A DNA stretch of 64,000 nucleotides from Streptomyces sp. S.PB5 (GTDB lineage: Bacteria > Actinomycetota > Actinomycetes > Streptomycetales > Streptomycetaceae). The notes under the pieces were generated by a model. The model did not search any database and was not told the DNA's origin. It was given only the letters and a program-made list of their open reading frames with translations. This document shows, piece by piece, positions 8,492 through 17,700 of this stretch (the first letter of the stretch is position 1; every line of letters begins with the position of its first letter). A program made the position numbers and the translations under genes. Where the stretch lies: positions 1-64,000 of the forward strand of contig NZ_JAQMWP010000001.1 in assembly GCF_030403745.1 (NCBI RefSeq), given 5' to 3'.

Positions 8492-9223
8492 TCACTGCGA
8501 CACGCCGAAACGGCGGGCCAGAGCGTCGCGCTGACCTCGTACGAACCCCGCGTCCACCACCGCTCCGTGACCGGGTATGTACAGCGCGTCCTCGCCGCCC
8601 AGCTCCAGCAGGCGGTCCAGGGCCGCCGGCCAGTGCGACGGTACGGCGTCGGGGCCCGCCTGCGGTTCGCCGGACTCCTCGACCAGGTCGCCGCAGAAGA
8701 CCACCTCGGGGTCGCCGGGGACGAGGATCGCCAGGTCGTGGGCCGTGTGGCCGGGGCCGACGTTCGCCAGCAGGACCTGGCGGCCGGTGCCGAGGTCGAG
8801 GGTCCACTCGCCGGAGACGTGGTGGCGGGGGTGGGCCAGGGACTCCAGCGCCTCGTCGGCGAGCGCCGCCTCCAGGCCGTTGCGGATCGCGTCCGTGCGG
8901 AGTTCCTCGCGGGCCTGGTGCTGCTCGAAGAGCGCGGCCATGCCCACCGGGCCGTACACCTCCGCGTCCGCGAACGCCCCCGCCCCGAGGACATGGTCGA
9001 AGTGGGGGTGGGTCAGCGCGAGATGGGTCACACGCCGGCCCGTGAGGGTCTCCGCCTGCCTGCGCAGGAGCGTGCCTTCGGCCAGGCTCGACCCGGCGTC
9101 GATCAGCAGGGCGGTACCCTCGCCGACGACCAGCCCCACCGTGCAGTCCCAGCCAGGGAGCCGGCACCGGCCGACCCCGGCCGCCACCCGTTCCCACCCC
9201 AGCTCTTCCCAAGTCACCGTCAT
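8492..9223 (-). CDS. MBL-fold metallo-hydrolase
   Basis: This 243-residue metallo-beta-lactamase superfamily hydrolase has its metal motif in THPHFDHVLGAGAF (HxHxDH, about residues 72-77). Further ligands are likely at HHVSGEW / GPGHTAHDLAI and at the C-terminal PGHGAVVDAGF. The length and the single-domain form match the small glyoxalase-II-like or lactonase-like group. The substrate cannot be told from sequence. It is divergent from hrcA across about 150 bp that hold the CIRCE element. It may therefore share a regulatory region with the heat-shock operon, though CIRCE is oriented next to hrcA. Confidence 0.85.
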   Translation of the reverse strand: MTVTWEELGWERVAAGVGRCRLPGWDCTVGLVVGEGTALLIDAGSSLAEGTLLRRQAETLTGRRVTHLALTHPHFDHVLGAGAFADAEVYGPVGMAALFEQHQAREELRTDAIRNGLEAALADEALESLAHPRHHVSGEWTLDLGTGRQVLLANVGPGHTAHDLAILVPGDPEVVFCGDLVEESGEPQAGPDAVPSHWPAALDRLLELGGEDALYIPGHGAVVDAGFVRGQRDALARRFGVSQ

Positions 9224-9265
9224 ACGGCGACGCTAGCCGTATGGGCGGTCGCGGCAGGACCGACC

Positions 9266-9296
9266 TTGCCGGGGCGGTACCCCACCGCCGTACACT
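9266..9296 (+). promoter_or_regulatory. Candidate housekeeping promoter for hrcA-dnaJ
   Basis: TTGCCG at 9266-9271 and TACACT at 9291-9296 resemble -35 and -10 boxes with a 19-nt spacer. They lie 14 bp upstream of the CIRCE operator, where HrcA could block them. The spacer is slightly long. Confidence 0.45.
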
Positions 9297-9309
9297 GGGC
9301 CGGGGAACG

Positions 9310-9336
9310 CTGGCACTCGGATGTGAAGAGTGCCAG
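9310..9336 (+). promoter_or_regulatory. CIRCE operator for HrcA
   Basis: CTGGCACTC at 9310-9318, a 9-nt spacer, and GAGTGCCAG at 9328-9336 form a perfect inverted repeat. It matches the CIRCE consensus TTAGCACTC-N9-GAGTGCTAA in architecture and core. It lies 39 bp before the hrcA start, so HrcA should repress its own operon. A mild actinobacterial variation (TGG for TTA) is visible. Confidence 0.92.
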
Positions 9337-9374
9337 GAGGGGCGCCGCGGGAACGACTTCTGGAGGTGTGCGCG

Positions 9375-10391
9375 ATGCTGAGTGAACGCAGGCTTCAGGT
9401 GCTGCGCGCCATCGTCCAGGACTACGTGGGCACCGAGGAGCCGGTCGGCTCCAAGGCCCTCACCGAGCGGCACAGCCTCGGTGTCTCGCCGGCGACGATC
9501 CGCAACGACATGGCGGCCCTGGAGGACGAGGGGTTCATCGCCCAGCCGCACACCAGCGCCGGGCGGATCCCCACCGACAAGGGCTACCGGCTGTTCGTCG
9601 ACAAGCTCGCCGGCGTCAAGCCGATGACCGCGCCCGAGCGGCGGGCCATCCAGAACTTCCTCGACGGCGCCGTCGATCTCGACGACGTGGTCGCGCGGAC
9701 GGTACGGCTGCTCGCCCAGCTCACACGGCAGGTCGCCGTCGTGCAGTATCCGTCGCTGACCCGGTCCACCGTCCGGCATGTGGAGCTGCTCTCGCTCGCC
9801 CCCGCGCGCGTGATGCTCGTACTGATCACCGACACGGGCCGGGTCGAGCAGCGGATGATCGACTGCCCCGCCCCCTTCGGGGAGGCGTCCCTCGCCGACC
9901 TGCGGGCCCGGCTCAACAGCAGGGTCGCGGGGCGGCGCTTCACCGATGTGCCCAGGCTCGTCGAGGACCTCCCCGAGGGCTTCGACCACGAGGACCGCGG
10001 CACCGTCTCGACCGTGCTCTCCACCCTTCTGGAGACACTCGTCGAGGAGAACGAGGAGCGGTTGATGATCGGCGGAACCGCCAATCTGACCCGCTTCGGA
10101 CATGACTTCCCCCTCACTATCCGACCGGTCCTGGAGGCCCTTGAGGAGCAGGTCGTGCTCCTCAAGTTGCTTGGCGAGGCCGGGGATTCGGGCATGACCG
10201 TACGCATCGGTCATGAGAACGCCTATGAGGGACTCAACTCCACGTCCGTCGTGTCGGTCGGCTACGGTTCGGGCGGCGAGGCAGTCGCCAAGCTCGGCGT
10301 GGTCGGACCGACCCGCATGGATTACCCGGGAACGATGGGAGCGGTACGCGCAGTGGCACGGTACGTCGGACAGATCCTGGCGGAGTCGTAA
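9375..10391 (+). CDS. hrcA: Heat-inducible transcriptional repressor HrcA
   Basis: This 338-residue protein was given start ATG 9375 because GGAGG at 9362-9366 lies just upstream and the family begins [18 protein letters not shown]. The N-terminal winged helix contains [52 protein letters not shown] in segments, the HrcA signature. The middle is a GAF-like domain, and the C-terminal dimerisation region ends [18 protein letters not shown]. HrcA binds CIRCE and depends on GroE for folding, so misfolding stress relieves repression. The TAA is immediately followed by the GTG of dnaJ, so the two genes are translationally coupled. Confidence 0.96.
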   Translation: MLSERRLQVLRAIVQDYVGTEEPVGSKALTERHSLGVSPATIRNDMAALEDEGFIAQPHTSAGRIPTDKGYRLFVDKLAGVKPMTAPERRAIQNFLDGAVDLDDVVARTVRLLAQLTRQVAVVQYPSLTRSTVRHVELLSLAPARVMLVLITDTGRVEQRMIDCPAPFGEASLADLRARLNSRVAGRRFTDVPRLVEDLPEGFDHEDRGTVSTVLSTLLETLVEENEERLMIGGTANLTRFGHDFPLTIRPVLEALEEQVVLLKLLGEAGDSGMTVRIGHENAYEGLNSTSVVSVGYGSGGEAVAKLGVVGPTRMDYPGTMGAVRAVARYVGQILAES

Positions 10392-11528
10392 GTGGCCACG
10401 GACTACTACGCCGTTCTCGGCGTGCGCCGCGACGCGTCGCAGGAAGAGATCAAGAAGGCCTTCCGTCGGCTCGCCCGCGAGCTGCACCCGGACGTCAACC
10501 CGGATCCGAAGACCCAGGAGCGGTTCAAGGAGATCAACGCCGCTTACGAGGTGCTGTCGGACCCGCAGAAGAAGCAGGTCTACGACCTCGGCGGCGACCC
10601 CCTGTCCCAGGCGGGCGGCGGTGGCGCGGGCGGCTTCGGGGCCGGCGGGTTCGGGAACTTCTCGGACATCATGGACGCGTTCTTCGGTACGGCGTCGCAG
10701 CGGGGACCGCGGTCGCGGACCCGCCGGGGCCAGGACGCGATGATCCGGCTGGAGATCGAGCTCGACGAGGCGGCCTTCGGCACCACGAAGGACATCCAGG
10801 TCGACACCGCGATCGTCTGTTCCACCTGCAGTGGTGAGGGCGCCGCTCCCGGTACCTCCGCCCAGACGTGTGACATGTGCCGTGGTCGCGGTGAGGTGTC
10901 GCAGGTGACGCGGTCGTTCCTGGGCCAGGTCATGACCTCGCGGCCGTGTCCGCAGTGCCAGGGGTTCGGGACGGTCGTTCCGACGCCGTGCCCCGAGTGC
11001 GCGGGCGACGGCCGGGTGCGGTCGCGCCGGACGCTGACCGTGAAGATTCCCGCCGGCGTCGACAACGGCACGCGGATCCAGCTGGCCGGCGAGGGTGAGG
11101 TAGGGCCCGGTGGCGGTCCCGCCGGTGACCTCTACGTCGAGATCCACGAGCTGCCGCATTCGACGTTCCAGCGGCGGGGCGACGATCTGCACTGCACGGT
11201 GACGATCCCGATGACCGCGGCGTCGCTCGGTACGAAGGTGCCGCTGGAGACGCTGGACGGTCTCGAGGAGGTCGACATCCGGCCCGGTACCCAGTCCGGG
11301 CAGTCGATTCCGCTGCACGGTCGTGGAGTCACGCATCTGCGTGGCGGCGGCCGCGGTGACCTCGTCGTCCACGTCGAGGTGCAGACGCCGAACAAGCTGG
11401 ATCCGGAGCAGGAGCGGCTGCTGCGCGAACTGGCGAAGCTGCGTGGCGAGGAGCGGCCTCAGGGGCAGTTCCAGCCGGGGCAGCAAGGGCTGTTCTCGCG
11501 GTTGAAGGATGCGTTCAACGGTCGCTGA
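10392..11528 (+). CDS. dnaJ: Molecular chaperone DnaJ (DnaJ2 type)
   Basis: This 378-residue Hsp40 has a J domain with HPD at residues 32-34. A Gly/Phe-rich linker (about 73-92) follows. Four zinc-binding CxxCxGxG repeats follow from about residue 143: [24 protein letters not shown] and CPECAGDG. The substrate-binding C-terminal domains end in [14 protein letters not shown] and a Gln/Gly tail. It stimulates DnaK ATPase and hands over unfolded substrates. Being second in the hrcA operon rather than with dnaK-grpE, it corresponds to the second DnaJ of Streptomyces. The start is GTG directly after the hrcA stop. The last 57 bp are repeated 112 bp downstream. Confidence 0.97.
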   Translation: MATDYYAVLGVRRDASQEEIKKAFRRLARELHPDVNPDPKTQERFKEINAAYEVLSDPQKKQVYDLGGDPLSQAGGGGAGGFGAGGFGNFSDIMDAFFGTASQRGPRSRTRRGQDAMIRLEIELDEAAFGTTKDIQVDTAIVCSTCSGEGAAPGTSAQTCDMCRGRGEVSQVTRSFLGQVMTSRPCPQCQGFGTVVPTPCPECAGDGRVRSRRTLTVKIPAGVDNGTRIQLAGEGEVGPGGGPAGDLYVEIHELPHSTFQRRGDDLHCTVTIPMTAASLGTKVPLETLDGLEEVDIRPGTQSGQSIPLHGRGVTHLRGGGRGDLVVHVEVQTPNKLDPEQERLLRELAKLRGEERPQGQFQPGQQGLFSRLKDAFNGR

Positions 11529-11640
11529 CGGGAGCTGAGCGAAACTGCTGGGGGTCCGGGGGTCGGCCCCCGGGGGACGCAGTCAGCCGGGGCAGCAGGG
11601 GCTGTTCTCGCGGTTGAAGGATGCGTTCAACGGTCGCTGA
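11472..11640 (+). repeat. Duplicated 3' end of dnaJ (two 57-bp copies)
   Basis: Bases 11472-11528, the last 57 nt of dnaJ including its stop, recur at 11584-11640 with one substitution. The 55-bp stretch between holds a G/C-rich hairpin (11556-11573). The second copy has no start and is noncoding. Confidence 0.93.
11556..11573 (+). terminator. Hairpin after dnaJ, possible terminator
   Basis: CCGGGGG at 11556-11562 and CCCCCGG at 11567-11573 form a 7-bp stem with loop TCGG between the two dnaJ-tail copies. No T-tract follows. Confidence 0.4.
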
Positions 11641-11686
11641 GCGGGAGGCGCGCGGGGCCCGCGGCGGAGCCGCTGATGGATGCTGC

Positions 11687-11770
11687 TTCGCCCCCGCCGC
11701 CCCTGCCCGTCCCCTCCTTCTGGGGCTCCGCCCCAGACCTCGCTCCTCAAACGCGGGAGGGGCTGGATTC
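11687..11770. repeat. Dispersed intergenic repeat, copy 1
   Basis: A CGCCCCCGCCGCCCCTGCCCG lead is followed by the hairpin CTGGGGC-TCC-GCCCCAG (11721-11737), then ACCTCGCTCCTCAAACGCGGGAGGGGCTGG. Similar elements lie at about 24889 and 33912. Such GC-rich units are common between Streptomyces genes and may end transcripts. Confidence 0.65.
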
Positions 11771-11842
11771 AGCTCAGGCACTGTCCTGTGCCAGTGGAAG
11801 GCCGGATTCGGACTTGTTCGGGGGACGTGACAACATGCGGGC

Positions 11843-12928
11843 ATGTCCACCGCGCTGACCGATCTTTTTCCGCATCCGATCGTGCAGGCCCCCATGGCGG
11901 GGGGCGTTTCCGTGCCGCAGCTCGCCGCCGCCGTGGCCGAGGCCGGAGGGCTCGGATTCCTCGCCGCCGGGTACAAGACGGCCGACGGGATGTACCAGGA
12001 GATCAAGCAGCTGCGGGGGCTGACCGGGCGCCCTTTCGGGGTGAATCTGTTCATGCCGCAGCCCGAGTACGCCGACCCCTCAGCCGTCGAGGTGTACGCG
12101 CATCAGCTGGCCGGTGAGGCCGTCTGGTACGAGACCGAGCTGGGCGATCCCGACAGCGGACGGGACGACGGGTACGACGCCAAGCTGGCCGTGCTGCTCG
12201 ACAATCCCGTGCCGGTGGTCTCGTTCCACTTCGGCATCCCGAGCCGTGACGTGCTCGACTCCCTCCGGCGTGCGGGCACCTTCACCCTCGTCACCGCGAC
12301 CACCGTCGAGGAGGCCCTCGCCGTGCAGCGGGCCGGGGCCGACGCGGTCATCGCGCAGGGTGTGGAGGCGGGCGGGCACCAGGGGACCCACCGGGACAGT
12401 CCCGAGAACGACGGCGCCGGGATCGGGCTGCTGTCGCTCATCGCCCAGGTGCGGGAGACCGTCGGCATCCCGATCGTCGCCGCCGGCGGCATCATGCGCG
12501 GCGGCCAGATCGCCGCCGCCCTCGCCGCGGGCGCCAGCGCCGCCCAGCTCGGCACCGCCTTCCTCGCCACCCCCGAGTCCGGCGCCGCCGCCGTCCACAA
12601 GCAGGCGCTGACCAACCCCCTGTTCGCCCGGACCGAACTGACCCGCGCCTTCTCCGGCCGCCCCGCCCGCGGTCTCGTCAACCGCTTCCTGCGCGAGCAC
12701 GGCCGGTACGCCCCCGCCGCGTACCCCGAGGTCCACCACCTCACCTCCCCCCTGCGCAAGGCCGCCGCCAAGGCCGGGGACGCGCAGGGCATGGCGCTGT
12801 GGGCCGGACAGGGGCACCGCATGGCACGTGAACTGCCCGCGGGGCAGCTGGTGGAAGTGCTGGCCGGTGAACTCGCCGCCGCGAAGACAGCGTTGTCGGT
12901 CTACCCGGAGGGCGGTGACGTCCGATGA
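11843..12928 (+). CDS. NAD(P)H-dependent flavin oxidoreductase (nitronate monooxygenase family)
   Basis: This 361-residue FMN enzyme of the 2-nitropropane dioxygenase/nitronate monooxygenase superfamily starts at ATG 11843. The TIM-barrel motifs are visible: IVQAPMAGGVSVPQLAAAVAEAGGLGFLAAGYK at the N-terminus, GVNLFMPQ, VVSFHFGIP, then AQGVEAGGHQGTH carrying the probable catalytic His. PIVAAGGIMRGGQIAAALAAGASAAQLGTAFLATPESGA forms the FMN phosphate site. The family oxidises alkyl nitronates, which removes the toxin propionate-3-nitronate. Some members are enoyl-ACP reductases, so the exact substrate is uncertain. It overlaps rsmE by 4 bp (ATGA) and is thus coupled to it. Confidence 0.9.
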   Translation: MSTALTDLFPHPIVQAPMAGGVSVPQLAAAVAEAGGLGFLAAGYKTADGMYQEIKQLRGLTGRPFGVNLFMPQPEYADPSAVEVYAHQLAGEAVWYETELGDPDSGRDDGYDAKLAVLLDNPVPVVSFHFGIPSRDVLDSLRRAGTFTLVTATTVEEALAVQRAGADAVIAQGVEAGGHQGTHRDSPENDGAGIGLLSLIAQVRETVGIPIVAAGGIMRGGQIAAALAAGASAAQLGTAFLATPESGAAAVHKQALTNPLFARTELTRAFSGRPARGLVNRFLREHGRYAPAAYPEVHHLTSPLRKAAAKAGDAQGMALWAGQGHRMARELPAGQLVEVLAGELAAAKTALSVYPEGGDVR

Positions 12929-13671
12929 CGGCTCCCGTGTTCGTCGTCGGCCAACTGGACGGCATCGGCGGGCAGTTCGTGCTCGACGGCCCCGAGGGAC
13001 GGCACGCGGTCTCCGTGAAGCGGCTCGCGCCCGGCGAGGACGTCATCCTCACCGACGGGGCCGGGCACTGGGCCGACTGCGTGGTGCTCGCCGCCGAGGG
13101 CAAGGACCGGCTGATCGTCCGGGTGGACTCGGTCGCCGAGGAGCCGCAGGAACAGCCGCGCATCACCGTCGTACAGGCGCTGCCCAAGGGCGACCGCGGT
13201 GAGCTCGCCGTGGAGACCATGACCGAGACCGGCGTCGATGCCGTCGTGCCCTGGCAGGCGGCCCGTTGCATCACCCAGTGGAAGGGCGACCGGGGGCTCA
13301 AGGCGCTAGCCAAGTGGCGGGCCACCGCCCGCGAGGCGGGCAAGCAGTCCCGGCGGGTGCGCTTCCCGGAGGTCGCGGACCTCGCCACGACCAAGCAGGT
13401 CGCCGCACTGCTCGCCGAGGCCGACTTCGCCGCCGTCCTCCACTCCGACTTCGAGCACGGCAGCGAACCGCTCGCCACCGCCGAACTCCCCGACCGGGGC
13501 GAGATCGTGCTCGTCGTCGGGCCCGAAGGCGGCGTGTCCAAGGACGAGTTGGCGCTCTTCCAGGAAGCGGGGGCGAAGGCGTACGTCCTCGGGCGTAGCG
13601 TGCTGCGTACGTCGACCGCCGGGACCGCGGCGGCCGCCGTGCTCCTCGCCCGCACCGGCCGCTGGTCCTGA
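12925..13671 (+). CDS. rsmE: 16S rRNA (uracil(1498)-N(3))-methyltransferase RsmE
   Basis: This 248-residue protein starts at ATG 12925, overlapping the upstream stop. The N-terminal PUA-like domain is followed by a SPOUT (alpha/beta-knot) methyltransferase domain. Segments typical of RsmE are EQPRITVVQALPKGDRGELAVE, GVDAVVPWQAARCI, EIVLVVGPEGGVSKDELALF and VLGRSVLRTSTAGTAAAAVLL, the last two forming the knot that binds S-adenosylmethionine. The enzyme methylates U1498 in helix 44 of 16S rRNA. In many bacteria rsmE follows dnaJ and prmA. Here it follows dnaJ with one extra gene and no prmA. Confidence 0.95.
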   Translation: MTAPVFVVGQLDGIGGQFVLDGPEGRHAVSVKRLAPGEDVILTDGAGHWADCVVLAAEGKDRLIVRVDSVAEEPQEQPRITVVQALPKGDRGELAVETMTETGVDAVVPWQAARCITQWKGDRGLKALAKWRATAREAGKQSRRVRFPEVADLATTKQVAALLAEADFAAVLHSDFEHGSEPLATAELPDRGEIVLVVGPEGGVSKDELALFQEAGAKAYVLGRSVLRTSTAGTAAAAVLLARTGRWS

Positions 13672-13687
13672 CACCCCGGGGAATCTC

Positions 13688-14080
13688 TTGGAACTCGCTC
13701 AAGTCCGGCTGCTCGTCACCGACTTCCCCCTCTGCTACCGCTTCTACGCCGATGTCCTCGGCCTCAAGGCGCAGTCGGGGGCGGCGCAGGGCCCGTACGA
13801 GAAGTTCGGGTTCGCCGTCGGCTCGGCCGGTATCGCGCTTCAGGACCGGGCCATGATGGCCGGGGTCCTGGGGGAGTTGGCCGAGGCGGCGAGCGGGCAC
13901 CGGTCGCTGGTCGTGCTGCGCGTCGACGACCTCGACGGGTACTGCGCGCAGATCAGCGAGCGGGGAGCCGCCCTGCTGCACGGACCCGCCCCCATGACCG
14001 ACCGGATGCGGGTCGCCCACCTCAAGGACCCCGAGGGGAACCTGGTGGAGCTGCAGGAGTGGCTGCTTCTGCGCGGCTGA
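13688..14080 (+). CDS. VOC family (glyoxalase-like) protein
   Basis: This 130-residue protein starts at TTG 13688, 16 bp after rsmE, with a purine-rich GGGGA 6 nt ahead. It has the two beta-alpha-beta-beta-beta modules of the vicinal oxygen chelate fold: LAQVRLLVTDFPLCYRFYADVLGLK and SLVVLRVDDLDGYCAQISERGAALLHGP. The family end motif is RVAHLKDPEGNLVELQEW, whose Glu is the usual last metal ligand. The first metal position (normally His or Gln at the end of beta 1) is Gln in LAQV. The substrate is unknown. Related proteins include dioxygenases, glyoxalases and bleomycin/fosfomycin resistance proteins. Confidence 0.85.
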   Translation: MELAQVRLLVTDFPLCYRFYADVLGLKAQSGAAQGPYEKFGFAVGSAGIALQDRAMMAGVLGELAEAASGHRSLVVLRVDDLDGYCAQISERGAALLHGPAPMTDRMRVAHLKDPEGNLVELQEWLLLRG

Positions 14081-14203
14081 GGTCCCACCCGGCCCCACCC
14101 GGCCGACGGCCCTTCGGACGAGTGATCGAGCGTCACTCGATTGTGGGGTGAGTGTCCGTATGCGCTCTACCGCGTCGTCCGTGACAGTGGGAAGCTGCCC
14201 TCC

Positions 14204-14728
14204 ATGGGGGCAATGCGGAGGATTTGGGACCGGCCACGTGGACAGCGAGCGGCCGCCGTGGCCGCGCTCGCCGTGGTTACCGTAGGCGGGGCCGTCGCCT
14301 GTGATCCCGCGGGGCTGAGCTCCGCGTCCGTGGCGTACACGACCGACCAGACGGTGACGCGGGAGCTGAATCGGCAGAAGGCCGGTGTGCAGTGGCTGAC
14401 CTGCAACGCCACCTACGGGAACCGGCCCACCCCCACGGCCACCGAGAACGCCGTCGCCGAGGTGACGTGCACGGGCGAGACCAACGACGGCAAGGACATC
14501 GACGTCAACGGGAAGATCACCCGGGTCGTCAACGGGCAGTGTGTGCGCGGTGAGTTGACCGCCAAGATCGACGGCAAGCAGTGGTTCCAGGTCAACGGGC
14601 TGGGCAACTGCAACGCCTCGCCCGAGCCCGGCGGCAACGGGCGGCCGGGGGCCACCGTCACCGTGACCGTCACGGAGACCGTCTGGTGTGACAAGTACCC
14701 GGATTGCCGCCCGGTCCAGGGCAAGTGA
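14204..14728 (+). CDS. Putative lipoprotein of unknown function
   Basis: This protein has 174 residues from ATG 14204 (GGAAG upstream) or 171 from ATG 14213. A longer frame back to 14141 exists but lacks a good start. A basic head (MRRIWDRPRGQR), hydrophobic stretch and GGAVAC lipobox indicate a lipid-anchored protein. The mature part has paired cysteines (LTCNATYGN, AEVTCTGETNDGKDIDVNGKIT, QCVRGELTAKIDG, LGNCNA) suggesting a small disulphide-stabilised beta domain. That pattern resembles DUF4333-like or secreted immunoglobulin-like lipoproteins, but I do not recognise the family with confidence. The tail (ATVTVTVTETVWCDKYPDC) is Thr/Val-rich. Confidence 0.75.
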   Translation: MGAMRRIWDRPRGQRAAAVAALAVVTVGGAVACDPAGLSSASVAYTTDQTVTRELNRQKAGVQWLTCNATYGNRPTPTATENAVAEVTCTGETNDGKDIDVNGKITRVVNGQCVRGELTAKIDGKQWFQVNGLGNCNASPEPGGNGRPGATVTVTVTETVWCDKYPDCRPVQGK

Positions 14729-14774
14729 TCCAAAGCCCTGTCGGCGGAGCGCCAGCCCTGCATAGGGTGACCGG

Positions 14775-17700
14775 GTGACACAGCCCGCGACGTCCTCGTA
14801 TCTCCGATTCCCGCACCTCCACGGCGACTTGGCGGCTTTCACCGCCGAGGACGACGTCTGGATCGCCCCCCTCGACGGCGGCCGGGCCTGGCGGGTCAGC
14901 GCCGACAATGTGCCGGTCTCCGTGCCGCGCATCTCGCCCGACGGTACGACGGTCGCCTGGACCTCCACCCGGGACGGCGCCCCCGAGGTGCACATCGCCC
15001 CGGTCGACGGCGGGTCGGCCAAGCGGCTGACCCACTGGGGGAGTTGGCGCACCCAGGTCCGCGGCTGGACCCCGGACGGCAAGGTCCTCGCCATCAGCAC
15101 CTACGGGCAGGCCAGCCTGCGCCGCTCCTGGGCGCACGCGATCCCGCTCGACGGCGGCCCCTCGACCGTCCTGCCGTACGGGCCGGTCGGCGCCGTCGCC
15201 CTCGGGCCGAGCACCGTGCTGCTGTCCGCGCCGATGGGCCGGGAAGCGGCTTGGTGGAAGCGGTATCGCGGGGGCACCGCGGGCAAGTTGTGGATCGACC
15301 GCGAGGGGGACGGGGAGTTCGTACGGCTGCACGAGGACCTGGACGGGAACATCGAGTTCCCCGTGTGGGCGGGGGAGCGGATCGCCTTTCTCTCCGACCA
15401 CGAGGGGGTCGGTGCCGTCTACTCCTCCCTCGGTGACGGGTCCGATCTGCGTCGCCACACACCTCTCGACTGCTTCTACGCCCGGCACGCCTCCGGTGAC
15501 GGCACCCGGATCATCTACTCCTCCGCCGGTGAGCTCTGGGTTCTCGACGACCTGGACGGGGCCGAGCCGCGCCGGCTCGACGTACGGCTGGGCGGGCAGC
15601 GCACCGACCGGCAGCCCTTCCCGGTGAACGCCTCCCGCTGGTTCGGCTCGGCCGCTCCCGACCACACCGCGCGCGGCAGCGCCGTCGGGGTCCGGGGCGC
15701 CGTGCACTGGGTCACCCACCGGTCGGGACCGGCCCGGGTGCTCGCCGCCGAACCCGGCGTACGGGCCCGGCTGCCCCGCACCTTCCGCACGGAGGGCGAG
15801 GAGTGGGTGGTGTGGGTGACGGACGCGGAGGGCGACGACGCCCTGGAGTTCGCGCCCGCCACCGGACTCGCCCCCGGCGCCACCCCGCGCCGGCTCGCCG
15901 CCGGACAGCTCGGCCGGGTCCTCGGCCTCGCGATGGCCCCCGACGGGAGCCGGGCCGCGGTCGCCGCGCACGACGGACGCGTGCTGCTCGTCGAGCGGGA
16001 GACCGGCGAGGTGCGGGAGGTGGACCGCAGCGAGGAGGGGGACGTCTCCGGGCTGGTCTTCTCGCCGGACTCGGCGTGGCTCGCCTGGTCGCACCCCGGC
16101 CCGCGGCCCCTGCGGCAGCTGCGGCTCGCCAACACCACCGACCTGTCGGTCACCGAGGCGACGCCCCTGCGCTTCCAGGACTACGCGCCCGCCTTCACCC
16201 TCGACGGCAAGCACCTCGCGTTCCTCTCCAACCGCTCCTTCGACCCGGTCTACGACGAGCACGTCTTCGACCTCGCCTTCGTCGTCGGCGACCGGCCGCA
16301 CCTGATCACGCTGGCCGCGACCACGCCCTCGCCGTTCGGGCCGCAGCGGCACGGGCGTTCCTTCGAGGCGCCCGACAAGGACGAGACGCCCGAGAGCGAG
16401 GGCACCCCCGCCACCCGGATCGACCTCGACGGACTCGCCGACCGGATCGTGCCGTTCCCCGTCGAGGCCGCCCGCTACTCCAACCTGCGCGCGGCCAAGG
16501 ACGGTGTGCTCTGGCTGCGCCACCCCGTCCAGGGCGTCCTCGGCTCCTCCCGGGCCACCCCGGACGACCCCGACCCCAAGACCGAGCTGGAGCGCTACGA
16601 CCTCGCCCAGCAGCGACTTGAGCATCTCGCCGACGACGCCGACCACTTCGCCGTCAGCGGGGACGGCAAGCGGGTCCTGCTGTGGACCGACGGGCGGCTG
16701 AAGGTCGTACCCAGCGACCGGCGCGCCGCGAAGGACGACGACAACGACACCAACATCACCGTCGACCTCGGACGGATCCGGCAGACCGTCGACCCGTCGG
16801 CCGAGTGGCGGCAGATGTACGAGGAGACCGGCCGCATCATGCGGGACCACTTCTGGCGCCCCGACATGAGCGGCGTCGACTGGTCCGGGGTCCTCGACCG
16901 CTACCGCCCGGTCGTCGACCGCGTCGCCACCCACGACGACCTCGTCGACCTCCTCTGGGAGGTGCACGGCGAGCTCGGCACCTCGCACGCCTACGTCACG
17001 CCCCGCGGAGGCTTCGGCGGCGGCGCCCGCCAGGGCCTGCTCGGCGCCGACATCTCCCGCCACGAGGACGGCCCGCACGGTGCGGCGCAGTGGCGCATCG
17101 ACCGCATCCTGCCGACCGAGACCTCCGACCCCGAGGCCCGCTCCCCGCTGGCCGCACCCGGCGTCGCGGTGCGCGCGGGCGACGCGATCGTCGCCGTCGG
17201 CGGACACCCGGTCGACCAGGTCACCGGTCCCGGCCCGCTGCTGGTCGGCACGGCGGGCAAGGCGGTCGAGCTGACGATCTCCCCGTCCGGCGGCGGCGAT
17301 CTGCGGCACGCCGTCGTCGTACCCGTCGCGGACGAGGAACCCCTGCGCTACCACGCCTGGGTCGCCGACCGCCGGGCCTACGTCCACGAGAAGTCCGGCG
17401 GCCGGCTCGGCTACCTCCACGTCCCCGACATGCAGGCCCCCGGCTGGGCCCAGATCCACCGCGACCTGCGCGTCGAGGTGGCCCGCGAGGGACTCGTCGT
17501 GGACGTCCGGGAGAACCGCGGCGGCCACACCTCCCAGCTGGTCGTCGAGAAGCTCGCCCGGCGGATCGTGGGCTGGGCGCTGCCGCGCGGGATGCGGCCG
17601 TACAGCTATCCGCAGGACGCGCCCCGGGGGCCGGTGGTCGCCGTGGCGAACGAGTTCTCCGGCTCCGACGGGGACATCGTCAACGCGGCCATCAAGGCGC

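Noticed and set aside
8436..11486. Open frame of about 1016 codons antisense to hrcA-dnaJ
   Set aside because: Both hrcA and dnaJ are unmistakable on the other strand; the antisense product has no recognisable motif.
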